Source of the DNA: Enterobacteriaceae endosymbiont of Macroplea appendiculata | Lineage (GTDB): Bacteria > Pseudomonadota > Gammaproteobacteria > Enterobacterales > Enterobacteriaceae | NCBI RefSeq assembly: GCF_012571605.1 | Contig: NZ_CP046220.1 | Span: 64,318 to 128,317, forward strand | Direction: 5' to 3' | DNA length: 64,000 nt | In this document: one piece after another, positions 39,111 to 48,836 of the stretch | How the letters are laid out: every line of letters begins with the position of its first letter | How positions within the stretch are numbered: the stretch's first letter is position 1 | The notes under the pieces: generated by a model | What the model saw: the letters and a program-made list of their open reading frames with translations, nothing else | Database searches by the model: none | Told to the model about the DNA's origin: nothing | Translations under genes and position numbers: made by a program

Positions 39111-39176
39111 AGTACGTATCTCGAATAATATAATAAATTGTTTAATTTTCCATAAAAAGATAGGATCATATTTCAC

Positions 39177-39374
39177 ATGCTAAAAATGAAGACTGTACGT
39201 AGTGTTGTAAAAAGATTTAAAAAAACTGGTAATGGTTATTACAAACATAAACAGGCTAATTTACGACATTTATTAACTAAAAAGACTTCTAAAAATAAAC
39301 GTTCATTACGACACAAAAAAATTGTTTATAAAGGAGATACTAATTCTATAAAATTATGTTTACCTTATTTATAA
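39177..39374 (+). CDS. rpmI: 50S ribosomal protein L35
   Basis: This is a basic 65-residue ribosomal protein of the E. coli length. It has [14 protein letters not shown], then [13 protein letters not shown], and ends in CLPYL. It lies between infC and rplT in the standard infC-rpmI-rplT operon, where L20 represses rpmI and rplT translation in E. coli. I cannot see the L20-binding pseudoknot in the shortened spacing. Confidence 0.96.
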   Translation: MLKMKTVRSVVKRFKKTGNGYYKHKQANLRHLLTKKTSKNKRSLRHKKIVYKGDTNSIKLCLPYL

Positions 39375-39411
39375 ATTTTAAAATAGTATAATACTAGGAG
39401 AGCATATTATT

Positions 39412-39765
39412 ATGGTTAGAATTAAAAGAGGTGTTATTGCACATGCAAAACATAAAAAAATTCTAAAACAAGCTAAAGGGTATTATAGTGCACGTTCACG
39501 TACATATAGATCTGCTTACCAAGCTGTTATAAAAGCGGGACAATATTCTTATAGAGATCGTCGTCAGCGTAAAAGAATGTTTAGAAGATTATGGATTACT
39601 CAAATTAATGCCGCTTTAAAACAAAATAATATAAAATATAGTAATTTTATTAATATTTTAAAAAAAACAAATATCCAACTTAATAGGAAAATATTAGCAG
39701 AAATTGCTGTAAATAAAGTTCATTTTACAAACTTAGTGACTACAATAACACAAAAGATTTCTTGA
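39412..39765 (+). CDS. rplT: 50S ribosomal protein L20
   Basis: L20 binds 23S rRNA early and is needed for 50S assembly. The 117 residues (E. coli 118) contain [14 protein letters not shown], the [10 protein letters not shown] stretch and the [13 protein letters not shown] helix. An AGGAGAG ribosome site is present. It ends the infC-rpmI-rplT group, with pheS 90 bases downstream. Confidence 0.97.
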   Translation: MVRIKRGVIAHAKHKKILKQAKGYYSARSRTYRSAYQAVIKAGQYSYRDRRQRKRMFRRLWITQINAALKQNNIKYSNFINILKKTNIQLNRKILAEIAVNKVHFTNLVTTITQKIS

Positions 39766-39855
39766 TGATATATGTTAAAAACATGATACATATACAAATT
39801 TTATGTCAAAATATTATTTTTGATTAAATGTAAGATATAAAAAATTATTTCTAAT

Positions 39856-40848
39856 ATGATGTTAACAAACATAATAATAATGCTACAAAAGGATATTAAT
39901 CTTATAACTAATATCCATGATTTAAATTTATTGAAAAAAAAATATTTAGGTAAAGATAGTTATCTTGTAAAACAAATTAATATTTTAAAAAAACAACAAG
40001 ACCATACTAAAATTATTCCTTTATATCATTATAAAAAAAAAATTTTTCAAATAATATTAGATTATAAACAAAAAATAGATAATAAAAATATTAATAATAG
40101 TATATCTCATGAAACAATTGATATTACTTTACCAGGAAGCCCAAATAATATTGGTGCAATCCATCCTATTAATTACATTATTAATCAAACCAAAAAATTT
40201 TTTCAAAAATTAGATTTTCAAGAAATACAAGGTCCGGAAATTGAAAATTGTTATTACAATTTTGATGCATTGAATATTTCTCAAGATCATTCTATACGTA
40301 CTAAACAAGATACTTTTTGGATTAATAAAGATATTTTGTTAAGAACACAAACTTCTAATATGCAAATTAGAATTATGAAAATTATTAAACCACCTATTCG
40401 CATATTAACTTATGGTAAAGTATATCGTAATGATTATGATAATAAACATACACCCATGTTTCATCAAATGGAAGGGTTAGTTGTAGATAAACAAATTAGT
40501 TTAACTGATTTAAAAAATATATTATTAGATTTTATAAACTATTTGTTCCCTAAAAAATATAAAATACGTTGTAGACCTTCTTATTTTCCTTTTACAGAAC
40601 CTTCTTTAGAAATTGATATTATGGCACAAAATACAAATGTATGGATAGAGATATTAGGTGCAGGATTAATACATCCAAATGTCTTAAAAAATGTTAATAT
40701 TGATTCTTGTAAGTATTCTGGATATGCTTTTGGCATTGGAATAGAAAGACTAACTATGTTATATTTTAACATAACAGATATACGTTTATTATTTGAAAAT
40801 GATATACGATTTTTGCAACAATTTAAATATAATAAAGTAATTAGTTAA
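39856..40848 (+). CDS. pheS: Phenylalanyl-tRNA synthetase, alpha subunit
   Basis: PheS carries the catalytic site of the (alpha-beta)2 enzyme. The 330 residues (E. coli 327) have an N-terminal coiled-coil arm and class II motifs: GPEIENCYYNFDALN, HQMEGLVVD with the Phe pocket, and the GIGIERL motif 3. The C-terminus DIRLLFENDIRFLQQF is normal. pheT begins one base after the stop codon, so the two are translationally coupled. Confidence 0.96.
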   Translation: MMLTNIIIMLQKDINLITNIHDLNLLKKKYLGKDSYLVKQINILKKQQDHTKIIPLYHYKKKIFQIILDYKQKIDNKNINNSISHETIDITLPGSPNNIGAIHPINYIINQTKKFFQKLDFQEIQGPEIENCYYNFDALNISQDHSIRTKQDTFWINKDILLRTQTSNMQIRIMKIIKPPIRILTYGKVYRNDYDNKHTPMFHQMEGLVVDKQISLTDLKNILLDFINYLFPKKYKIRCRPSYFPFTEPSLEIDIMAQNTNVWIEILGAGLIHPNVLKNVNIDSCKYSGYAFGIGIERLTMLYFNITDIRLLFENDIRFLQQFKYNKVIS

Positions 40849-40849
40849 A

Positions 40850-43351
40850 ATGATAAAATTTCAAATATCTTGGTTACAAGAGTGGATTATGTTTAATAGT
40901 ATGGAATATGTAATTAAACAATTAACTATGCTGGGTTTTGAAGTAGAACATATAGAATATACTAATATTATTACCAATAATAATATATTAAATAAAATTT
41001 ATATAGGTCAAATTAATAATTTTACATTATGTGAACAAAAGACTAATCTTTATAAATTAAATATTAATATTAGACAAAATTCTCATATAACAATATTATC
41101 TAATGATTTTATAAATTATAAAAAAAACATGTATGTAATTATTGCGACTAAACAATCTATTTTATATAAAACGTTATCTACATTACCACAATATAGTTTT
41201 TTACAATATTCAGATGGTCTTCTTTGCGCTAAAAAACATCTATGGAAATACAATTCTACATATCCAAAAAAAAAATATGATATTATACTACCAAAAAAAG
41301 AATATATTTTTAAAAAAGAGTATTTACATCAGTTTATTAAATTACATAGTAGTACTATATATGTTACTATACCATATAATCGTTATGATTGTAATAATAT
41401 TATGGGTTTAGCACGCGAATTATCATCCTGCTCACAAAATATTTTTTTAAGAAAAAAAAAACATTTTATTAATAAAAAAAATAATTTAAATATACATACA
41501 CTATCACCAATAAGTGTTATGAAACCATATAATTCAAAAATTACTAAATATCTACATCAATATAATTATTGTATAATAAATCATGTAAATTTATATAAAC
41601 ACATACCTACTTGGATGGAAGAAAGATTACGTATTGCAGAAATACCTATATCTATAAATTATCCTTTAATAAATATTAGTAATTATCTTTTATTAGAATT
41701 AGGTTATCCTGTTAGTTTTTATGATGCAGATCATATTATAGGTGAGATAAATATTACTTCTAATTTAGAAGAACAAACAATTATGTCCAGTAATAATAAT
41801 CAAGAGATAAACATTCCAAAAAATTTAATTACAATGAATGATAAAAAAAAAATTTTATCTGTAGCTGGTTTATGCCAAAATATTAATATTTTACCAAAAC
41901 AAAATACAAAAAATATTTTTATTGAAAATATTTTTTTAACACAAACATATATGAAAACATTAGTAAAAAATGATATGTTGCATGAGCATATTATAACTCC
42001 ATATATCAAAGGTTTAGACCCAAATATACAAAAAAAAGTTTTTATACGTACGATTGAATTAGTTAAAAATATTTATGGTGGTAATAATAATTTACTTAAT
42101 TTTATTAAGTTAAATAAAAAAAATGTTTCTAAGAAAACTATTAAAGTATATTTTCATAGAATAAATACTTTATTAGGATTTAACTTATCAAAAAATATAA
42201 TTTTAAATATTATTACAAAATTATATTCTAAAATATTAGAATTTAATGATGATTTTTTTAAGGTAGAAATACCAAGTTGGCGTTATGATATTACAAATTT
42301 TGAAGATATAGTAGAAGATATTATTAGAATTTATGGTTATGATAAAATACCTATTAAAACAGATAATATATACACAGGATATCATATACAAAATAATAAA
42401 ATGACTCATTTAAAGTACTTATATAATAACATTAATATTAATCAAATAAAATCTATACTTGTATATAAAGGATATTATGAAGTAATTAATTACAGTTTAG
42501 TAAACATAAAAACACAGTCAAAATTTTTTCCTAATATTAAAAATATTAAAATATGTAATCCAATATCACAAGATATGTCTGTCATGCGTAATTCATTATT
42601 TTATGGTCTAATTAAAAATATTATGTTTAATCAACATAGGCAACAAACTAGCTTACGTTTTTTTGAATATGGACTTTGTTTTGACTTACAAAATAATATT
42701 AATTTACAAAATATTTCTCAAAAATATTATTTAAGTGGTATTATTAATGGTAATTATTACAATGAACATTGGAAAATTAATAATCGTAAAATGGATTTTT
42801 ATGATTTAAAAGGTGATATAGAATGTATTTTACAATGTGATAATATCAATAATATTATACATTATAAAAAAACCGATACAATTAGTATATTACATCCACA
42901 ACAAAGTGCATTGATTTACCTGAATAATATTTGTATAGGATATATTGGTGTTATTCATCCTAAAATTAGTATAAATTTACAAATAAAAAATCAAACTATA
43001 TTTTTTGAATTATTTTGCCATAAAATTAATATTATATATAAACATAATGTTCATTATATTTCTAAATTTCCTATGCATCAACGAGAAATATCTTTTTTAA
43101 TTAAAAAAGATATTATTTATGATGATATTATTGGCATATTAAAAAAAATAAATATAAAAGAAGTTGTTAATATTAATATATTTGATGTATACGAAGGGAA
43201 AAATATTCCTATAAATTATAAAAATATTACTTTAAGTATTAAAATACAAAGTAAAATATGTACGTTACAAGAAGAGGAAATAAATTATATTCTACAAAAA
43301 TATATACAATCTTTAAAAGATAAATATCAAATAATATTACGTGATCATTAA
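40850..43351 (+). CDS. pheT: Phenylalanyl-tRNA synthetase, beta subunit with degenerate editing site
   Basis: PheT binds tRNA-Phe and normally clears Tyr-tRNA-Phe. The 833 residues (E. coli 795) cover the N-terminal domain, B3/B4, the class II-like core (IPSWRYDI, EDIVEDIIRIYGY) and the C-terminal anticodon-binding fold (SKFPMHQREISF, FDVYEGKNIP). In B3/B4, the E. coli editing residues His261, Thr354 and Ala356 align with Ser289, Glu379 and Ile381. The conserved TDAxxRxERG block is replaced, although GLDP right after it aligns; only the Glu334 equivalent (Glu359) is kept. Aminoacylation support is likely intact, but editing is probably lost. ihfA, normally next, is absent. Confidence 0.95.
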   Translation: MIKFQISWLQEWIMFNSMEYVIKQLTMLGFEVEHIEYTNIITNNNILNKIYIGQINNFTLCEQKTNLYKLNINIRQNSHITILSNDFINYKKNMYVIIATKQSILYKTLSTLPQYSFLQYSDGLLCAKKHLWKYNSTYPKKKYDIILPKKEYIFKKEYLHQFIKLHSSTIYVTIPYNRYDCNNIMGLARELSSCSQNIFLRKKKHFINKKNNLNIHTLSPISVMKPYNSKITKYLHQYNYCIINHVNLYKHIPTWMEERLRIAEIPISINYPLINISNYLLLELGYPVSFYDADHIIGEINITSNLEEQTIMSSNNNQEINIPKNLITMNDKKKILSVAGLCQNINILPKQNTKNIFIENIFLTQTYMKTLVKNDMLHEHIITPYIKGLDPNIQKKVFIRTIELVKNIYGGNNNLLNFIKLNKKNVSKKTIKVYFHRINTLLGFNLSKNIILNIITKLYSKILEFNDDFFKVEIPSWRYDITNFEDIVEDIIRIYGYDKIPIKTDNIYTGYHIQNNKMTHLKYLYNNININQIKSILVYKGYYEVINYSLVNIKTQSKFFPNIKNIKICNPISQDMSVMRNSLFYGLIKNIMFNQHRQQTSLRFFEYGLCFDLQNNINLQNISQKYYLSGIINGNYYNEHWKINNRKMDFYDLKGDIECILQCDNINNIIHYKKTDTISILHPQQSALIYLNNICIGYIGVIHPKISINLQIKNQTIFFELFCHKINIIYKHNVHYISKFPMHQREISFLIKKDIIYDDIIGILKKINIKEVVNINIFDVYEGKNIPINYKNITLSIKIQSKICTLQEEEINYILQKYIQSLKDKYQIILRDH

Positions 43352-43381
43352 TATAATTACTCTAAAAAGGATACTCTAAAT

Positions 43382-43999
43382 ATGTTTAGCGGCATTATAC
43401 AATATTTAGGGATAGTTTATCATATAAAACAAACACAAAATATAACTACAATTTTTATTAAAGTTTCTAAACACTTTATTTTAAATCTACACATAGGGGA
43501 TTCTGTATCTAATAATGGATGTTGTTTAACTGTAACTCATATATATCATAATGATATAATCAGTTTTGATATTGTTAAACATACATTAAAAATGACTACT
43601 TTTAAAACAATTCAATTAGGTGATTTAATAAATTTAGAGAAATCTTTAACAATAAATACATATATTGGTAGTCATATTGTTTTAGGACATATCACAGATA
43701 CAGCATATATTGTATGTATTACAAAACATGATGCATATACATCTATATGGATACAACTTAACAACATCAAACACATGAAATATATTATTACAAAAGGATC
43801 TATTTGTATAGATGGAGTAGGTTTAACTATTGACCAAGTATCAAAAAATAAATTTAGTGTGAATATTATTCCACAAACTTTAGCAAAAACCACACTATAT
43901 TTAAAACAAATTAATAATAGTGTAAATATTGAAATAGATATTTTTATTAAAACAATAGTACACATAACAGAAAAATTTTTAAAAAAAATATATTTATAA
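43382..43999 (+). CDS. ribE: Riboflavin synthase, alpha chain
   Basis: This enzyme dismutates two lumazines to riboflavin. It has two repeated lumazine-binding halves within 205 residues. The first begins MFSGIIQYLG and has SVSNNGCCLTV; the second has GSHIVLGHI and SICIDGVGLTI. It is named ribC in older E. coli usage. AAAAGGA precedes the start. It implies that riboflavin synthesis is kept, possibly for the host. In E. coli it neighbours mdtK, which is also nearby here. Confidence 0.95.
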   Translation: MFSGIIQYLGIVYHIKQTQNITTIFIKVSKHFILNLHIGDSVSNNGCCLTVTHIYHNDIISFDIVKHTLKMTTFKTIQLGDLINLEKSLTINTYIGSHIVLGHITDTAYIVCITKHDAYTSIWIQLNNIKHMKYIITKGSICIDGVGLTIDQVSKNKFSVNIIPQTLAKTTLYLKQINNSVNIEIDIFIKTIVHITEKFLKKIYL

Positions 44000-44030
44000 A
44001 TTTTTTAAAAATATATAGGATATATGAAAC

Positions 44031-45311
44031 ATGTTAAATAATAACCAAATTGACATTTTACATCAATTAAAATCTCGTGAAATATTATATCAGATTACTG
44101 ATATGAGTAACTTACATAAATTATTGTCTAATAATAAAATTAATTTATATTGTGGTTTTGATTTAACAGCAGATAGTTTACATATAGGACACTTAATTAC
44201 TATTATTACTTTAAAATATTTTCAAAAATTAGGTCATAATATTATTATATTACTAGGTGGTGCAACTAGTTTAATTGGAGATCCTAGTTTTAAACATAAA
44301 CAAAGATCCATAATTAATATGGATATAATTAATAAATGGTATACTAACATTAGTATACAATTACAATATTTTTTTCAAGAAACTAATATTACTATAGTGA
44401 ATAATTTTGACTGGTTTAATAGTATGAATGTTTTATTTTTTTTAAAAAATATTGGTCAAAATTTTTATGTTAATCAAATGATTAATAAAGATGCTATTAA
44501 AAATAGATTTATCAAAAATAAAGAACATAATCATATTTCTTATACAGAATTTTCATATAATTTATTACAAGCATATGATTTTGCATTTTTATATAAAAAT
44601 AATAATGTTATGTTACAAATTGGAGGTTCTGATCAGTGGGGCAATATTGTTTCTGGAATTGAATTAATAAAAAAATTATATCAATATAAAGTATATGGTT
44701 TAACTACGCATTTAATTACTAAAAAAAATGGTGTTAAATTTGGTAAAACAGAAAACCAAACAATATGGTTAGATAAAAATAAGACTACTCCATATTTATT
44801 TTTCCAATATTGGTTAAATATTAGTGATAGTATAGTTTTTAAATTATTAAAAATGTTTACTAAAATTGATAGTAGAATAATTAACGAAATGAAACATAAA
44901 AAAACATATTATAATAAGCAAAAAAGTGCACAATACATATTAGCTGAATATATGACTAATTTAGTTCATGGAAAAACAGAATTATTAATTGTTCAAAAAA
45001 TTACTTACTTATTATTTGTAAAACAATTTAGTCGTTTAATAGAAAATGATTTTTATTTTTTATTAAAAAATAATATTAATAATATTTTTTTAAATCAAAA
45101 AAAATATTCTTTACAAGATATTTTAGTATGTAGTCATTTAGCCCCATCTAAAAAACAAGCTAAAAATATGATACAAGCACATGCTATACATATTAATGAT
45201 CAAATAATTACTGATATTAATTTTATTTGTAATATTCAATGTAGCAAATTTAATCATTTTTCTTTGCTAAGAAAAGGTAAAAAAAATTTTGTACTAATTT
45301 TTTGGCAATAA
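44031..45311 (+). CDS. tyrS: Tyrosyl-tRNA synthetase
   Basis: This is a class I synthetase of 426 residues (E. coli 424). The HIGH motif reads HIGH (SLHIGHLI), the KMSKS loop is KFGKT as in E. coli, and the tyrosine pocket has GFDLTADS and QIGGSDQWGN. A C-terminal S4-like domain (LAPSKKQAKNMIQ) binds the tRNA. TyrRS normally has no editing domain, so nothing is missing here. Confidence 0.97.
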   Translation: MLNNNQIDILHQLKSREILYQITDMSNLHKLLSNNKINLYCGFDLTADSLHIGHLITIITLKYFQKLGHNIIILLGGATSLIGDPSFKHKQRSIINMDIINKWYTNISIQLQYFFQETNITIVNNFDWFNSMNVLFFLKNIGQNFYVNQMINKDAIKNRFIKNKEHNHISYTEFSYNLLQAYDFAFLYKNNNVMLQIGGSDQWGNIVSGIELIKKLYQYKVYGLTTHLITKKNGVKFGKTENQTIWLDKNKTTPYLFFQYWLNISDSIVFKLLKMFTKIDSRIINEMKHKKTYYNKQKSAQYILAEYMTNLVHGKTELLIVQKITYLLFVKQFSRLIENDFYFLLKNNINNIFLNQKKYSLQDILVCSHLAPSKKQAKNMIQAHAIHINDQIITDINFICNIQCSKFNHFSLLRKGKKNFVLIFWQ

Positions 45312-45328
45312 ATTCTAAAACACTTATA

Positions 45329-45402
45329 TGCGTTCTAGAGGATTCGAACCTCTGACCATCACTATGTCATAGTGATACTCTAAACCACTGAGTTAAGAAC
45401 GC
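45329..45402 (-). tRNA. valV: tRNA-Val (anticodon GAC)
   Basis: The 74-base cloverleaf has acceptor GCGTTCT/AGAACGC, D stem ACTC/GAGT, anticodon stem TCACT/AGTGA with loop ATGACAT (anticodon GAC), T arm AGAGG-TTCGAAT-CCTCT and discriminator A. The 3' CCA is not encoded, so CCA-adding enzyme is needed. E. coli valV/valW also sit beside mdtK. It reads GUC/GUU codons. Confidence 0.96.
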
Positions 45403-45415
45403 AAATCCATGTTTA

Positions 45416-45445
45416 ATCATACAATAAAACGTATATATAAATCAA
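45416..45445 (-). promoter_or_regulatory. Promoter of the tRNA-Val gene
   Basis: On the minus strand TTGATT (45445-45440) and TATGAT (45421-45416) are 18 bases apart. This puts transcription start about 5-7 bases before the mature tRNA. The -35 box overlaps the mdtK stop codon, a compact arrangement. Confidence 0.55.
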
Positions 45446-46785
45446 TTTTTTTGTATTTTAATTATACGATATACCATTGATGATGATGATATAGTTAAAG
45501 CAATAATAAAACCCATCCAAAAACCTGCAGGACCCATAGCATTGAAAATATAATTTGTTTTAGCAAATATAAAACCTATAGGCAAACCAATTAACCAATA
45601 AGATATAAAAGTTATATAAAATATAGATATAGTATCTTTATATCCTTTTAAAATACCAGAACTTATAACTTGTATAGCATCAGGAATTTGATATAAAGCA
45701 GCTAAAAAAATAAGTTTTGACGCTAAATAAATAATATTTTCGTTGTTATTATATAAAGATACTATGTTTTTTCTAAAAAGTATAGTAAAAATAGAATTTA
45801 AAAAACCAATAATAATACCAATAAATATTACAATCCAACTAATTTTATATGCTAATAATTTTTGATTAGAACCTAAAAAATATCCAATTCTCATTGTTAC
45901 AACTTTACTTAAGGAAAAAGCCATTATATATATAAAAGAACTAAAATTTAGGGCAATTTGATGACTAATAATATTTTCTATACCCATGGGGTAAATCAAT
46001 AAAGATACTATAGTAAATAATGTTACTTCAAAAAAAATTGAAAATCCAATAGGTAAACCTAATACTAATATATTTTTTATAATTTTATAATTAGGTTTTA
46101 TACATATATGTGTGATATGAATATTTTTAAAATATTGTGAATATGAAATCCAAAGAAAAACCATAATACACATTATCCAATTAATTACTACCATTGATAA
46201 TCCACATCCTAACCCTCCAGCTTTAGGGAAATAATGACATCCATATATAAAAATATAATTCAATGGTATATAAAATAATATACTGATAAAACTAATTATC
46301 ATAATAGGTATGGTATATAATAATCCTTCAGATAAACAACGTAAAACTTGTAATAATAAGTATGCTGGAGTAGACCATACAATAATTTTTAAAAAAAGAG
46401 ATACTTTGCTAGCTAATAAAGCATTTATATGTGGTAAATATGGTATAAATATACTGATTATATATATAATTAATATAACAATTATTGATAATAATATAGA
46501 TAATAAGTATGCTTGCTGTATATGTTTTTTAATACATATATATTTACTAGATCCATATAATTGTGAAATAATTGGTATTAATGATAGTATAATACCATGA
46601 AAAAATAATATTATAGGTGACCATATTGATGTGCTAATAGCTATTGCTGCAACATCTATATTACTAAAATAACCTAACATAACATTATTAATAAAACTGA
46701 TAGATATTTGTATCACTTGTGCAAATATTATAGGTATTGCTAAAATAAATATTTTTTTGATTTCTAAAATAGTTTTTGTATGCAT
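45442..46785 (-). CDS. mdtK: MATE-family multidrug/Na+ antiporter MdtK (NorM)
   Basis: This is an inner-membrane exporter of cationic compounds driven by Na+ or H+. The 447 residues (E. coli 457) form about 12 hydrophobic helices in two MatE repeats. Typical pieces are FINNVMLGYFSNIDVAAIA near the start and GLPIGFSIFFEVTLF at the start of the second half. It is the only drug-efflux-type transporter in the window. Its neighbours ribE and tRNA-Val match E. coli. Confidence 0.93.
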   Translation of the reverse strand: MHTKTILEIKKIFILAIPIIFAQVIQISISFINNVMLGYFSNIDVAAIAISTSIWSPIILFFHGIILSLIPIISQLYGSSKYICIKKHIQQAYLLSILLSIIVILIIYIISIFIPYLPHINALLASKVSLFLKIIVWSTPAYLLLQVLRCLSEGLLYTIPIMIISFISILFYIPLNYIFIYGCHYFPKAGGLGCGLSMVVINWIMCIMVFLWISYSQYFKNIHITHICIKPNYKIIKNILVLGLPIGFSIFFEVTLFTIVSLLIYPMGIENIISHQIALNFSSFIYIMAFSLSKVVTMRIGYFLGSNQKLLAYKISWIVIFIGIIIGFLNSIFTILFRKNIVSLYNNNENIIYLASKLIFLAALYQIPDAIQVISSGILKGYKDTISIFYITFISYWLIGLPIGFIFAKTNYIFNAMGPAGFWMGFIIALTISSSSMVYRIIKIQKN

Positions 46786-46912
46786 AAATTAATTTTATAG
46801 TATATGATAATGATATTATATAATATATAATATATATATTATTAATATTAATGAATATTAAATATTAAATTTTTTTATTATATTAAATTTTTATTAGATA
46901 AGAGAATCAGAT

Positions 46913-47233
46913 ATGAATATTTTAGCACAAATTAAACAACAAATTATAGATAATCCAATCATTTTATATATGAAAGGTACTATAACACATCCTCAGTGTG
47001 GTTATTCAGATAAAACTGCAAAAATAATATTAACATACAATGTAAAATGTACATATATTAATATTTTAGATGATGATAATCTTAGAAAATTTTTACCTAA
47101 ATATGCTAATTGGCCTACTTTCCCACAATTATGGGTTAATAATACATTAATTGGCGGATATGATATTATATTTCATTTACATATTAATAATAAATTATTA
47201 GATATTTTAAATAAAAATGTGCATGATATTTAA
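46913..47233 (+). CDS. grxD: Monothiol glutaredoxin GrxD (Grx4)
   Basis: GrxD carries and delivers [2Fe-2S] clusters. The 106 residues (E. coli 115) have the monothiol CGYS site (Cys29), PILLYMKG-type IILYMKG, and WPTFPQLWVNNTLIGG, which holds glutathione. The acidic C-terminal tail is shorter. It converges with rnt and overlaps it by 4 bases. Client proteins in this window include LipA and Fnr. Confidence 0.95.
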   Translation: MNILAQIKQQIIDNPIILYMKGTITHPQCGYSDKTAKIILTYNVKCTYINILDDDNLRKFLPKYANWPTFPQLWVNNTLIGGYDIIFHLHINNKLLDILNKNVHDI

Positions 47234-47880
47234 TTTTTAAAATGAATTATCTTTGTCGGCGGCCAACAACCTAATTGTTGCCATATATTGATGTATCTAC
47301 AAAATAATTTTGCTGTACGATTAGCATCATATAAAGCAGAATGTGCTTGTTGATTATCAAATGAGATACCCATAATTTTACATGCTCTAGCTAAAACAGT
47401 TTGTCCTAAAATAAACCCGCTTAAAGTAGCTGTATCAAACATAACAAAATTATGGAATGGATTAATATGTTGCATGTCAATACGTTTTATTGATTCTAAA
47501 AGAAAACTATGGTCAAAACTAACATTATGTGCTACTAAAATAGCTTTTTTGCATTTATTTTTTTTAATATATTTCCATATTTTATGAAAAATTATTTTTA
47601 ATGCTTCTCTTTCAGAAATTGCACCACGTAAAGCAGAATATATATTTATTTTATTAAATAATAAAGCTTCTTGAGAAATATGTGCACCTTTAAAAGGAGT
47701 AATATGAAAATGAAGAGTCTTATGTAATGATAATAAACCATCATTCATTTGTAATGTTACTAAACTAATTTCTAAAATAGCATTTATCTGAGAATTAAAT
47801 CCTGAAGTTTCTATATCTATTACTACAGGACATAAACCTTGAAAACGATTAGATAAATAATTGGAAAACATTTTATTCAT
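47230..47880 (-). CDS. rnt: Ribonuclease T
   Basis: RNase T trims 3' ends of tRNAs and other stable RNAs and turns over the CCA end. It is a DEDDh exonuclease of 216 residues (E. coli 215). The acidic motifs are VIDIETSGFN, AHNVSFDHSFL and the AHSALYDANRTA His-Asp pair. The N-terminal basic patch is retained. Since tRNA genes here lack encoded CCA, 3'-end processing enzymes stay relevant. Confidence 0.96.
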   Translation of the reverse strand: MNKMFSNYLSNRFQGLCPVVIDIETSGFNSQINAILEISLVTLQMNDGLLSLHKTLHFHITPFKGAHISQEALLFNKINIYSALRGAISEREALKIIFHKIWKYIKKNKCKKAILVAHNVSFDHSFLLESIKRIDMQHINPFHNFVMFDTATLSGFILGQTVLARACKIMGISFDNQQAHSALYDANRTAKLFCRYINIWQQLGCWPPTKIIHFKN

Positions 47881-48029
47881 ATATTATTTTTAAATTTAAA
47901 TTATATTTTACCATAATATTTTACATTATTATATTTAATGAGTAAAATTATACTTTATAAAAAACATTTTATTATTTAAAGATGTATTATAATGATAAAA
48001 TAATTATATATCATATAAGGTGTAACTAA

Positions 48030-48809
48030 ATGTCTACAGAAATCATAAAATTTAAACAAGATAATTTTATATTTTATGTAATTTATTTATATCATGTACA
48101 ACCTAAAAATATATATCAAGCAGTTAAAAATAAAATAAAGACTTCTATTGATTTATTTACAAAAATTCCTGTAATAATTAATATTTCTTTGGTTACATTA
48201 CAAGAAAAAGATTGGCCAAAAATTTATGAAGCCATTTTGAAAACAGGAATTAATATTATTGGAGTTAGTGGATGTCATGATATTAATATAATAAAAATCA
48301 TTAGTCGTACTGGTATTCCTATCATATATCAATATAATAATATTATCTCCAATACTAATTATATAAAACCAAAAAAACAATTAATTAAAACACAAAATTC
48401 TCAAACATTAGAATCATTAATACAAATAATTAAATATAAAAAAAAAACAAGTAATATTAATTTTACAAATAGCAAAATTATTGATTATCATATAAGATCT
48501 GGACAACAAATTTATGCTCGTAACTGTGATTTAATTATTATTAATCATGTTAGTCATGGTGCAGAACTTATATCGGATGGTAACATACATATTTATGGAT
48601 ATATGCGTGGTAAAGCATTATCTGGTGCTAATGGTAATCAGAATTGTCAAATTTTTTGTAGTAAATTATTTGCAGAACTATTATCTATAGCAGGAGAGTT
48701 TTTAATAAAAGATAATATTACAAATGAATTTCTAGGACAAGCTACAAGAATTTTTTTAAAAAATAAGAAAGTAACTATACAATTATTAAATATAAAAAAA
48801 AATATATAA
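48030..48809 (+). CDS. minC: Septum site-determining protein MinC
   Basis: MinC blocks FtsZ assembly away from mid-cell. The C-terminal beta-helix domain is well conserved (RSGQQIYARNCDLI, SHGAELISDGNIHIYGYMRG, GANGNQNCQIFC). The N-terminal FtsZ-binding domain is much more diverged, and the linker is longer, giving 259 residues (E. coli 231). It heads a minCDE operon, and minD starts 27 bases later. It implies FtsZ-based division with mid-cell placement. Confidence 0.94.
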   Translation: MSTEIIKFKQDNFIFYVIYLYHVQPKNIYQAVKNKIKTSIDLFTKIPVIINISLVTLQEKDWPKIYEAILKTGINIIGVSGCHDINIIKIISRTGIPIIYQYNNIISNTNYIKPKKQLIKTQNSQTLESLIQIIKYKKKTSNINFTNSKIIDYHIRSGQQIYARNCDLIIINHVSHGAELISDGNIHIYGYMRGKALSGANGNQNCQIFCSKLFAELLSIAGEFLIKDNITNEFLGQATRIFLKNKKVTIQLLNIKKNI

Positions 48810-48836
48810 TTTTATGTTATAAAGGAAACATATATT

